In this document: positions 11,635-22,131 of the stretch, piece by piece | How the letters are laid out: each line of letters opens with the position of its first letter | How positions within the stretch are numbered: the first letter of the stretch is position 1 | Assembly (NCBI GenBank): GCA_019022495.1 | Contig: JAFEKR010000018.1 | Span: 496,001-560,000, forward strand | Origin: Epichloe hybrida | Taxonomy: Eukaryota; Ascomycota; Sordariomycetes; Hypocreales; Clavicipitaceae | Reading direction: 5' to 3' | Length of the DNA: 64,000 bases | Program-made: the position numbers and the translations under genes | Notes under the pieces: generated by a model | Database searches by the model: none | The model's input: the letters and a program-made list of their open reading frames with translations, nothing else | What the model was told of the DNA's origin: nothing

Positions 11635-11890
11635 TGTGGAGTGATTTTGGTGGCAAAGAGCGATGAAAAGAGAAGATAATCTGGAATTGCTATCTAGGAA
11701 TTCAACGAGGCAAAAGGAAGCTATTATAGCTTCAAATCTATAAGCAATAAATTAAGGTCTTTAAGTGAAGCCTGCAATGAATTGCGATAGTAAACGCGAT
11801 CATAAACGCGATGCGGGAAGATGCATTATTAAACGAAGAATCTGACGATGTGATGCCTGAGGCTGCGATGTGAGGCTGTGATTCTCAATA
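11635..11890 (-). repeat. Copia LTR, right copy (5' LTR in element orientation)
   Basis: 256 bp, gap-free partner of 6061-6316. It keeps more C and G than the left copy. In element orientation the first bases are TATTGAG, where the left copy keeps TGTTAAG; the ancestral start TGTTGAG follows from comparing both. Confidence 0.93.
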
Positions 11891-11895
11891 ACTTG
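11891..11895. repeat. Right target-site duplication ACTTG
   Basis: Identical to 6056-6060, directly after the right LTR. Confidence 0.85.
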
Positions 11896-12653
11896 GAAGC
11901 TATTTGAGCGGAATACTCCGTACACCCACTTACATACATGTAGTGCCGCGGAAAGATCTGTCATTGGCCTGCTGCCCCTAGTTCTAGACTGCGGCAATTG
12001 TCTCGTGTAGTAGGCACGAGTAAGTACAACTAGGCTCGCTTGCACATGCTAGTGCAAAGAAAAATCCCCTCCATTCCGTCTCGAGATGGAATGTACTATA
12101 AACAGTGCATCACAAAAGAGTCAACAAAGCAGTTGTCATTGCGAGCCGGGGACTCGGTGCGCAGATGACAAGTTGCCGTGACCAGGTGGATTAGTAAGGC
12201 TCGTGCTCTTAGGGCACAGAGACCTCTGATCCACCCACGAACGAGGCTGTAAAAATGGAACCAGTCATTATCTGAAGACATCGCGTCTGTGACCGGATGC
12301 TCCGTGATTCAATTGCGGTATCGGACCAATTGATTCCGACAACATCAGTGGAAGCAATTTGATCTCTGCTCCCTAAAGACTGACCGACCACTTAATTAGA
12401 GCTGTTATCCGCTGTAGAGCGTGGAGCTGTCAGGAGGTTTAACAAGAGGTATATAAAAGGCATCACACTATGAAATCTAAAAACTATTTCAAGTCAAGAA
12501 AAAAAAAGGATATAAGTGTACACAAGGCTAGGAATCAATTCACAATGCGTTTAGGATGGGCTTACTTGTCCATGTGGCCAACTTGCCAATAAACACCACC
12601 TTTGGTGGGGCGTGGCATGAGTAGATGTCGGTTGGATGAGCGTCTTTGTTTCG
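11896..12653. other. Intergenic stretch between transposon and methionyl-tRNA synthetase
   Basis: No convincing gene; short minus-strand frames at 12096-12391 have no motif or partner exons. A TATAAAA-like sequence lies at about 12451. Confidence 0.45.
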
Positions 12654-12687
12654 TGAGTCACCTTTTTGTCTCGTGACTCGTGAGTCA
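12654..12687. promoter_or_regulatory. Two TGAGTCA sites (Gcn4/CPC1-type)
   Basis: TGAGTCA occurs at 12654-12660 and 12681-12687, 27 bp apart and about 140-170 bp before the synthetase start. This is the core site of the general amino-acid control activator (Gcn4, CPC1, CpcA), which is known to raise tRNA-synthetase transcription. Binding here is inferred from sequence only. Confidence 0.5.
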
Positions 12688-12822
12688 TCCTCGTTCCTAT
12701 TTCCCGCGACGGCAGGATGGACAGGATGGACAAGATGGCCTGCCTCCTCCCGCGAAAAAGTATCCGTCACAATCCGACGATACTCAGGTCTCACTCAGCC
12801 ACGTGAGCCTCCCTCTGTGAAC

Positions 12823-14702
12823 ATGGCGGAAGAGCTACGTAACCGCATCGCCATCCTTCCCGTGCCAGGCGAACGGAATGTGCTCGTCACCAGCGCCCTG
12901 CCGTTTGTGAACAACGTCCCACACCTTGGAAACATCATAGGTTCTGTTCTTTCGGGTGATGTCTTCGCCAGATACTGCAGAGCACGTGGAATCAACACTC
13001 TCTATGTCGGTGGTAAGCGATCAATGCGGTCTCTGATCTGTCGATGGGACGCGCAATCTAAATTTCCCCCAACTTAGGGACCGACGAGTACGGAACCACA
13101 GCAGAGGCAAAGGCCCTTGCGGAGGGATGCATGCCACGAGCGCTCTGCGACAAGTATCACGTCATCCATGCGGATATATACAAGTGGTTCAACATCAGCT
13201 TCGACATCTTTGGCCGCACCACTACCCAACTGCAGACCGAGATTACCCAAGATATCTTTCTCAAGCTGCAAGACAATGGGTTCCTCAAAGAACGAATGAC
13301 CACGCAGCTGTACTGTGAGGAGCATCATTCATTCCTCGCAGACCGCTTTGTTGAAGGCGAGTGCCCAGTCTGTGGCTATGTGGATGCTCGTGGCGATCAA
13401 TGCGACCTTTGTGGCCAGCTTCTGGAATCTCTCGAGCTCAAGAATCCTCGATGCAAAGTCGACGGCTCCAGGCCAATCACAAAAGATACAAAACACATCT
13501 TCCTGGAATTAGATAAGCTGCAACCTGAAGTGGAAGCGTTCTTTCAAAAGTCTGCCGCAAAGGGGCACTGGTCCAGCAACAGCAAAGTCATAACCTCTTC
13601 TTGGCTAAAGCAAGGACTGAAACCACGAAGTATAACACGGGATCTGAAATGGGGGACCGCCGTCCCCCTGCCGGGGTACGAGCAAAAGGTCATCTACTCG
13701 TGGTTCGACGCCTGTATAGGCTACGTGTCCATCACTGCTGCGTATACCGATAAATGGGAACAGTGGTGGCGGAACCCAGATGTCCAACTTTATCAGTTCA
13801 TCGGCAAAGACAACGTCGTGTTTCACTCTGTGATATTCCCCAGCTCCCAGATCGGCACTCGTGGTACCTGGACCAAGCTGCACCACCTCTCCACGACAGA
13901 CTATCTGACCTACGAGGGCGGGAAATTCTCAAAGTCCCGCGGCATTGGCGTCTTCGGTGACTCGGCACAGAAGACTGGCGTCGGCGCTGATATTTGGCGG
14001 TATTTCTTGCTCTCCCATCGACCAGAGACTGGCGATAGCGAGTTTACCTGGGACGAGTTCATCAGTTGCAACAACAACCTGTTGCTAAAGAACCTGGGCA
14101 ATTTTGTCAGCCGGACTGTGAATTTCGTCAACTCCCGACACTATAACAGTGTTGTGCCGAACTGGGGTGAGTATCACGAAGAGTCTTTCGACGCGTGGAA
14201 AGGATAAATCAACAAGCTTCTCACGCAGTATATCCAAGAACTTGACGCCGTCAAGATACGCTCAGCACTCTCCACAGTTCTCGTCATGTCTCAGCAGGGC
14301 AACGGCTTTCTGCAAGCAAATAAACTCGACAACAATCTTGCTGAAAATGAGCCTTCAAGGTGCGCGGCCGTCATCGGTCTGGCCATCAATTTGGTCCATC
14401 TTCTTGCCTCTCTCATTGCGCCTTATATGCCCGACACTGCGAAAGCCATCAACGAACAGTTACAAGCGGATACGCTGCCCATTGTTGACCATTGGACTGC
14501 GAATTCCATCCAGCCCGGTTGGGAAATTGGCGAGTCCAAGCATTTGTTTAGCCGCATCAAGCCAGAGAATGCGAAAGAGTGGCAGAAGATATTTGGCGGC
14601 GACGAGGTGAAAAAAGCCAAGGAGGAGGAAGCTGCGATGAAGGCGAAGAAGAGCGCGGCGATGAAATCAGGGAAGGCGGTGGAGAAGGCGACTGAGGGTT
14701 AA
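12823..14702 (+). pseudogene. Cytosolic methionyl-tRNA synthetase with an in-frame stop
   Basis: Exon 1 is 12823-13012, intron 13013-13077, exon 2 from 13078. The catalytic domain is intact: HIGH-type signature HLGN (residues 34-37), GTDEYG, a zinc knuckle with two CxxC pairs (CPVCGY, CDLCG), WFDACIGY, and KMSKS-type KFSKS (346-350). TAA at 14205-14207 stops the frame at residue 439. The same frame then continues with sequence typical of the family's anticodon-binding region (QYIQELDAVK, APYMPDTAKAI) and a Lys/Ala/Glu-rich tail to 14702, 604 codons in all. No GT..AG pair removes the stop and keeps the frame. One G-to-T change from GAA would explain it. LYVGG has Gly where I expect Cys. Either a decayed second copy, a truncated paralogue or a sequence error. 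Confidence 0.85.
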
Positions 14703-15886
14703 AATCATGTGCATATATGATACGGAGGATATTCAATTTCGTTAGATACTGATATAGTCTTGACATGACCATCCACCGTTCAACACCTCGTTCGCGCACA
14801 AGTACAACGCAAGATGAAGAACACATCACGCGCTGCTCCATATCGTGCTTAAGACAAGCGCAGCTTCGGCCAACCGGAGCGTTGAAGTCGCATCGTCTTC
14901 ATTGCCCCTTCATCTCAGTCACTACGTTCCTTCTTGAGAGCTGAAACGGGTTCAAAGGGTGCATGCAACATTCAACAGGCCGTAAACGCCATGATAAAGA
15001 GCAAGATTCGTTTTGCCAATGCGTCAACAGGTTGTATGCGTTGTAACCCCCTTCCTGGAGCCTTTCCGATTTGTCCAGTCGGGCAGAACCTGCTTCGAAG
15101 TTCGCAGAGCTTTCCTACCAATTTTCAGGTAATTGATGCCCAAGAGGCTGGAATTTGTTGGCCGCCGCAACCACGTCCTTGGCATCTTGGACCACATTGC
15201 TCCGTCATCGAGCCTTCTTTCTCCTGCATATCGTGACGCAATACTCCACCCGTCCAGCTGAGCGACGCCACATCCACGCCGAGGGTCCCGAGACAATACG
15301 AATCCAGACCCCATTCAAACCCGTTTAAACTCTAAACAAGCCCGTATGAAACATGACATCATCTCGATGTCCAATCATATCACAGGCGTGGTAGATGGGG
15401 GCGGATCGTCCAAGCCTTGGCGCACTGAGGATTCGAGCCAACGGCCGATCTGGAATTGGATCCCAGAGGTAGAAGCAGGTCTTCAATCGGCTTGATCCCT
15501 TTGATTCAGGGCCACATACACAGGGAGACCTTTATAGATTCGATCTGTCTTGGAAAGATATCTCTCGGGCTGGTCTCGATTTGGCTAGATCTAGATGAAA
15601 ATCTGAAAGCTCCGTGGGGAATTTCACTGGCCCACCTCGTTGAAGCCAATTACACGCAGAAATGGCACTTGCCTTGCCATGAATATGAGTTGATGAATTG
15701 TCCTTGGTCAAACATGCATTGAGCACTTTGTGGCTTCAGACAGTGGGTGGATATTTGGCAAAATCAACTCGGTTTATATGAATACGCGCACATTAGGGCT
15801 GAAGGGGTTTCGACACAAGATACTTCGTTCTCCCCGTTCAATGTACCTTTTTTCCTTCTCCGAATTACACGAACATCTACTCCAAG
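14703..15886. other. Intergenic stretch, no supported gene
   Basis: About 1.2 kb between the synthetase and the P450. Frames on either strand lack motifs and codon character. The last few hundred bases should hold the P450 promoter. Confidence 0.45.
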
Positions 15887-17733
15887 ATGATCAATGTACT
15901 TGCCATTCTGATAGCCTTCTCGATCCTGGCCATGTACGTATGGCGTCGTGCGCATCCTCGGCCGTACAAAGATGTTCCCTACGACAAGCAGTCTGCCACT
16001 CGTCTTCTTGGAGATATCCCCGACATGGTAAAGTTCGCGAAAGAGGGCAACGATCCCGATCAATTCATTCCCCAAAGATGCCGGCAACTCAACTCGCCTA
16101 TCATCCAGTTGTTCTTGGCGCCCTTTTCCAGCCCGTTGATCTTCGTAGACGACGTTGGCGAGGTCGAGAACATTGTCTTCAATCGTACCAAACAGCTGGA
16201 CCGCGCTCCTATAACAATCAACACGCTTCTCCCGCTCTTCCCCTTCTCGAGCATTCTCAAGCGAACCACCCCCGAGTGGCGGGCCCAGAGGCGACTTTGG
16301 AAAGACACCATGAGTAACGACTTTCTCCGTCGCATAGCCGCACCCCAGATGTACGAAACAGCGATGCAGCTGGTTGATTTGTTCCAGCTGAAAATCAGAA
16401 TAGGAAGCGGCAGACCTTTCTCCGTTCGCACAGACTTTAATCTTTCCGCATTGGATGTTATATGGGCCGCTATTCTGGGCTCGGAGTTGCACGGGATTCG
16501 GGACGAAATCTGCGGGATGCGAAATCACGACGGATCCATCCAGCAGCCTGTGTCCAAAGATTGCCCTGCGGCGATGCCGTCTGTCGTCAAGGGAGAGTTG
16601 TACCAGGCCATCGAGTATCTGAGCAACACTCTTCAGATCAATTTGGCATCACCTCTTCCCGGGTGGTACAACTGGCTGCTTCGCCAATTGCCCAGATACA
16701 AACGATGCTGGGCGCTGAAGGAGAAAACTATCAATGGCCTGATTCAGAGTGCGAGGGCGCGCTTCAACGGTTCCTGTCAGACCGACGGCACAAGACCATG
16801 TGCCATCGACATAGTCCTTGAGAGAGAGCAGTCGGCAATCACAAGACCGAAGGCATCGGCCTTTATCATTCCACCAACTGACGTGGAGATCCACGATGAG
16901 CTCTTCATGTTACTCATTGCGGTATTCGCGCCCTTGTCGCCGTTCATGCGAATTGAAAACCACGTCGTGCTGATATTGCTATTGAATTAGGGCCACGAGA
17001 CAACAGCAACCACACTTTGCTGGTGCGCCAAGTTCCTCACGAACAATCCAGCGGCGCAGGAAAAACTTCGCGAATCACTAAGGACGGCACTCCCTCGCGA
17101 GAATCCCCCCACACTGGAAGACATACTCAACACCGACATGCCCTATTTTGACGCAACTCTAGAAGAGTGCATTCGCCTTGCAGACATTTTCCCCCGCGTC
17201 GTGCGAGTCGCTCTTGATGACACTGAGATTCTGGGACATGATGTCCCGAAGGGGGCGCAAATCATGTGTACGACCTCTGTGTCGGCAAACACTCTCAGGG
17301 AGTGCAGGCGTGGGAGAGCCAACAGTTATCAACAAGATGAGAAGCAGCCTGTTTCCGCGACTGATCCCCGGGAGAACATGCATCTCTTTTCTCCTGAGCG
17401 ATGGCTGAACCACGCAGGCGCGTTCAATCCGCAAGCATTGCGCAGAATGGCATTCAGTGGAGGACCAAGGGGGTGTTTTGGTACGTATTGTAAGAGGCCT
17501 ACTTTGGTTATGCTGCGATGCTGATTGGGCATTCCAAAGGCAAGAGGTTTGCGATGCAGGAGTTGCGAATCACACTGGCAGTTTTGGTGATGAAGTTTCG
17601 TTTCGAATCGATTCCCGGGCACCTGAATAGCATGCGCAGCGACCCGAGGGCATTGCGAGAGCCTCGCCAGACCTTTGTGCGGCTAACAAATCTTGCATGG
17701 GATGATGCAGATGAGCGGCTGGAAAGTGCATGA
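15887..17733 (+). CDS. Cytochrome P450 monooxygenase
   Basis: Three exons (15887-16921, 16991-17480, 17540-17733) give 572 aa. An N-terminal membrane anchor (MINVLAILIAFSILAMYVW) is followed by a Pro-containing hinge. The I-helix oxygen-activating motif AGHETT (345-350) is created exactly by the first splice. The K-helix ExxR is ECIR (404-407), PERW follows, and the haem loop is FSGGPRGCFGKRFA with thiolate Cys507, rebuilt by the second splice. All catalytic landmarks are present, so it should be active in the ER with a P450 reductase. I cannot name the CYP family or substrate. It is a candidate tailoring enzyme together with the MpaB-like oxygenase about 12 kb to the left, from which the transposon and the synthetase separate it. 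Confidence 0.9.
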
Positions 17734-18534
17734 TTGAGCCAGTCGGAGATCTTAATACGAATATGTACATGCGTAATCCGTACATAGAAAGGGATTTGTA
17801 TGTATGAATAGCAGAAACAGAGTTCGTTTCGTTTCACGGACTGGGCAGCTCCTGCCGCGTGGGGTGGTCCAATGGCAACGCGCAGACAGCGCAGGGCAGA
17901 TAAGTGCAGATGGATGGTAGCATTTGATTGGTCCCTCGCCGAGACATTTGTTTGTGTTGGCCATCTACGGATCCGTTTGAATCCTACGGATCCGTACTTT
18001 CCCTCTTATCATCATCGATCCATTGGAGTGGACGCGCAGAGGCAATAAGCCGATGTCTTCACATGTTGACCGACACCAGCATGAGGCTCATGCATGCCCT
18101 TGGAACTTGCGGAATACATATGTACATCCATTGCGTTTTTGCACCCGGGAGCCGCGGCATAGCAAAACCCCCTCTCTCAACACCCTGCTCATCCGGCTCG
18201 ACCAATTGACGTCGGCAAAATGATACCATCACAAGCTAGTCATCAGTCAATGGGGATAGATAGGGATGGGCATGGGGATGGAGGAAAGCGGGTTACATCG
18301 CCGGCGACAAGCGGTACACATCACTTTGACTCCGGTCGTTCCCAGCAAAAACGTTCCATGGCGGCGTATATGATTTCTTGGGCTCGCCCACTCTTGAACC
18401 GGTCTGCTTTGCGCCAGCATCTCATCATCTCTCTTGGTGTCGGCATTGCCCATTCACACACACGGCACTCCTGGTCATCCGGCTCACCGGTTCACCCGGT
18501 TCACCCGGCCCCCTCCCATCTGGCTGCACCGAGA
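17734..18534. other. Intergenic stretch
   Basis: About 800 bp before the SH3-domain gene. An open frame leads into that gene from 18220, but its composition (His/Ser/Arg-rich) looks non-coding, so I treat it as 5' leader. Confidence 0.45.
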
Positions 18535-20656
18535 ATGGGCGCCGCCGTCGAGGCCTCAGAGGCAGTCGCACTTGTCCTCACGCCATTCCACGACATTGTG
18601 GCCAAGGCCAGGAATGCGGCAGGCAGCGCGGCCGCTCAAGACGCGCCCATGTTTAAAGCTGCCGAGTCGCTGCAACGAGAGGGCCAGCGGGCGTTGAATC
18701 GTCTGCATCCGCTCTGCAGGAACATGGTCAGCCAGCACGGCCCAGAGTTCGTCAATGCCATCAAGGGGAACGGTACGTGTGGCATACATGGCAGTGATTG
18801 AGCTCATCGATTGGCTCGCTCCGCAGTGGCTAAATACAAATACACCCGCTCACCATCTAGATGACATTAGCCGCTTCCATTGGGAGCTCACTGATGTGCT
18901 TTGGGAGTTTGACGACTACATCTCGGTCGAGACCTTCGACGCAAGCAAATATGCCCAAATCCAATCACTATGTCGTAGCGTCGCGCCCAGGCTGTACAAC
19001 GTCCTCGTGACAGTCAACCTTGAGCTGCTCGCCCAGAAATCGACGGAAGAGACACCGCTTCACATTAAGCTCGAATCGCCGCCGACATCATCCATCTCCT
19101 ATTCGTCGCGCTCCACCGAGGCATGGCATCCATTTCCATCCCAGAGACACAGTGAACGCGATCCATCGTTACTGCGGATAGTCGACTCCGGAACTCAAGA
19201 AAAAATATACCCCACGTCTGCGCCGAGTCTTGACATGGCACAGGCCAGCATGACGCGACAATCGTATAGTAGTGGATGTTCTTCGCCGTCGTCGGGTTGT
19301 CGATCAGGTCGGGGGTCCGCACCTCGGTCAATCATACCGATTCGTGCAGGAGAAGAGCGACCTCGATTGCCATCACAGTCATGGCCGCGACCGGAGGACG
19401 TGTCAAACGACGCTGCGTCTCAAAGAGTATGCGACGACTATGCACCCGACCATCTACGAAGCCGCGACACCTTTGAGCATGCCGCAGTGCCTTGGAGGCT
19501 TCCCTCCAAGAACTGCATCATTACTGACTCCAGTTCTTTCCACCGATACAAGGGCTTCTGCTCCGGTGCGCATGAAGTACTTCAGGGAAAGGATGGTGTC
19601 AAGCAGAAGCAGAAGCCGGTGCAGCGGACTCTGTCTCGCGTTGTCGCCAAGTGCACCGGTTGCTCCATGGAGCTGGACTACGACGGTATCGAAACAGACC
19701 TGGCTAATAAAGGTGACGATGTATCTTGAAAAGAAAACGGGTTGAGGGTGTTGTCGGCTAACCACTCATCTTGCTCCAGAGGCCGGCAACCTGGTCAAGA
19801 AAGATGTTGTTTATCGACTTCGCTTCCTCCAGAAAAGCCACCTACCCGTGAAGCGGGCCACTGATACACTATACGGATGCATATTCTGCATCTCGAACGG
19901 CTACACCATCGAAGAGAGTGATGCCACGGTGTTTTTCTCGGCGGAAGATCTCTTCCTCCACTTGTCGCGCCACCCACGACCCTTGCCGCTCGTCCGCGGA
20001 ATCACCGTCGTGTACGGCATCGACGTGCCGTCCAACCTACGGAACAACCATGACCTTCACTTCACAATGCCACCCAAGACTCATCCTTTGCACCGGGAGA
20101 GCGCGGAGATCGCCGGCAGACCCACCGGCATCGCCATCAAAGAGATGAGGAAAGTCGAGCCGCAGAGGAATCTAGTAGAGCGCGACCGTCCCGAGGAGCT
20201 GCAACTCGCAATCGGTGCTCGAGTTGCAGGCATCAAATGGCCGCCCCAGTACAAAGGTCGAAAGATATTCGCATGGCACGACGGCGTCTTTGCGTCCGTG
20301 CCGTCCGACAACATCATGCTGCTGCCGCCGGAAAATACCATGCTCTCCAAGGCCGTGACAAGTCGAATTTCAGGCCGCGCAAAATGGAAATTCTCCGTCA
20401 AGTCGGGAAAGGGTACCCCTTGGCTCAAGTTCGACAAGGGCGATACAATTACGAATATCGGATGTGAGTCTTGGTTCATGCCCTTTCTCGGATGACTAAG
20501 GGAAGGGGTATCTAGGGCTAATACGATGAGGTAGGGGTGCATCCGGATCACTGGTGCTGGTGTGGGATGAATTCAAAGAGCAATTGGGGCATTTTCCCTC
20601 AGGCATATATTGACCCCAACACGGTCCGGGACGACACAGCCGCAAGAGACCCGTAG
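18535..20656 (+). CDS. SH3-domain protein, fungal orphan family
   Basis: Four exons (18535-18772, 18861-19712, 19780-20463, 20535-20656) sum to 631 aa in frame. The N-terminal third is helical (EAVALVLTPFHDIV, DDISRFHWELTDVLWEF). A Ser/Pro/Arg-rich low-complexity middle follows, then a CTGCSMELDYDG segment that may bind zinc with a later Cys pair (GCIFCISNGY). The C-terminus reads KFDKGDTITNIG, WVHPDHWCWCG, NWGIFPQAYID: an SH3 fold with its usual acidic, Trp-Trp and PxxY-type positions. The last splice (phase 1, branch GCTAATAC) is needed to complete that domain. Likely an adaptor in signalling or cytoskeletal complexes; the partner is unknown. The start could instead be 18220, adding 105 residues of doubtful sequence. 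Confidence 0.75.
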
Positions 20657-20942
20657 ACACCGCTCGCTACTCACGCTTCATCCACACATCTCATGCGTCG
20701 CCACCTGTGGACGCACCTCCTCCACAGAATGTGCACAACATAGAGTCCCAGAACAGACGAGCGAGCCAGCTTTCTTACTCCATCGATGGATAAGTAAGTT
20801 GCTCTTCGGTTTATCATTACCTGCCCTACATTTCCACCTGATGAATGTCGCCACCATGGTCATGACGGTCACATTGAATGCCAACAGCACGAATTTATCC
20901 ACATACGACATTCGGCTACTCCTCATGCCCGCATAATCTATA

Positions 20943-21349
20943 ATGATATGCAGAAGAACGACGCGTGAATCAGCGGGGTCTTTCTCGGTCAAGCTGAAAG
21001 CACACGCGCGTGCAACGAATGGGCCAGGTTTGGTTAATATCACCTTTGCCCGTCTTGGTCCAGTCGGTCTTGTTGCAGCACTGGTCCCCGATCTTCCAAA
21101 TGCAGTTGACGTCGTTTCTGATATCGCATGGAACCTCGGCAAAGTCAAAAGCAACACACATCTGGAGATCCTGGGAGTCCCACACCTGCGGTGTAGACCT
21201 GCAGTGAAGCCGCCGAGGCAATACTTGCCACAGGGCCACTTGCCCATCGAGAATCTGCCGGTGTGGTTGAAGTTCGGGGTGCGTCCGATGTGCGCGCCGT
21301 TCTGGGCATTGTTGGGCCATTGGCCGCGGTCAACGCCGTCTTAGATTGA
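20943..21349 (-). pseudogene. Cysteine-rich, probably secreted protein remnant (frameshifted)
   Basis: Two minus-strand frames with protein-like sequence abut. The upstream one (from about 21349) has HIGRTPNFNHTGRFS and GKWPCGKYCLGGFTAG. The downstream one has MCVAFDFAEVPCDIRND, CIWKIGDQCCNKTDW, NQTWPIRCTRVC and stops at about 20970. They meet near 21175-21195 in different frames, with no room for an intron. Ten or so cysteines, N-glycosylation sites (NHT, NKT, NQT) and small size suggest a secreted protein of the kind often found in fungal effector repertoires. No signal peptide is visible in frame. I do not recognise the family. Confidence 0.35.
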
Positions 21350-22131
21350 GCAATCGGTAGCTTTCAAGAACGGTGCTCATGCGGCAGATGTTCGCCATCA
21401 TTAACCCCGATTGAAACTAGTCCAGGGTTTTGTAGTAGAACGTGCATCCGTATTTCTTGCTGTATCACCAGACGCATTGATTTTGCTTGTCCATTGTCCA
21501 GTATGGCAGTCAACGTACTTGGTCTTCAAACGTACCTCTTCATTCGTTGGTCCCAGAACTTACCAACCAAACTCTTGTAAGCCTGGGCTTCTCAATCAAG
21601 GGCTTTTTTTTTTCATCTGCCTAGGGAGGAGAATTGATTTAGACGGAAGTTGCTCAGATGCCATTGTAAAGGTCCAGAAGGAACTATGGCAACGGTTGTA
21701 ATTGACAAGCAGTTAGGCCAGACGGCCAAAAACGGAGGGCGCAACCCTAGTGGTAGCCGCGATGGACGAGCATGTCTATGCTCACCAGTCATTACAAAAT
21801 GGATTCAGAGTGGCTGTTGAAGATATCGCAGCCTCACATCGTGGGCGCCCCTTTTCTTCGTTCGTACATAAAGGAGGTCACTTACAAATCCGGGTGGCAA
21901 GGGACCTCTTTCCGCTTTAGGCCTAGCTGCCACTGCATGATTAAAAAAGCACCAACTGCATGTTTACGTGTTGCTTGAAGCGGCCCAGTTACTATCATCT
22001 AGCTCCATTTGGAAATCTCCGGCCCAAACTGACAACCTTTCTCCCTCGGATCGAGAATCAGCGAATCCTTTCTCACGACAGCCTCTGCGTTCGAGCACCG
22101 AATTAGTGCCTGTAACATTTTCTGTACCGGA
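21350..22131. other. Intergenic stretch
   Basis: No supported gene. It should contain the promoter of the downstream plus-strand gene and perhaps the lost first exon of the cysteine-rich remnant. Confidence 0.4.

Larger units (their letters stand above)
6061..11890 (-). mobile_element. Ty1/Copia-type LTR retrotransposon, RIP-degraded
   Basis: Two 256-bp direct repeats bound an AT-rich interior that has no long open frame on either strand. Read on the minus strand and ignoring stops, pol is still visible. An integrase block lies at about 9.1-9.4 kb (KHKPKGFRG then YIINVYTRFY). Reverse transcriptase follows: DIINAFLNA at about 7.58-7.64 kb, then LLLYIDNMIIAG at about 7.37-7.41 kb, a mutated YVDD box. 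Integrase before reverse transcriptase is the Copia order; Gypsy has the reverse. Stops mostly sit where Trp or Gln is expected (TGG to TAG, CAA to TAA), as repeat-induced point mutation produces. The element cannot be autonomous now. Confidence 0.93.

Noticed and set aside
12646..12822. Extension of the synthetase N-terminus to 12646
   Set aside because: The added residues have no family match, overlap the Gcn4-type sites, and the ATG at 12823 gives the expected start.
14165..14236. An intron removing the synthetase stop (GTGAGT at 14165)
   Set aside because: None of the nearby acceptors restores the frame, and the segment it would remove matches the family.
15764..16528. 254-aa minus-strand frame
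   Set aside because: Antisense to P450 exon 1, which carries clear family sequence; no independent motif.
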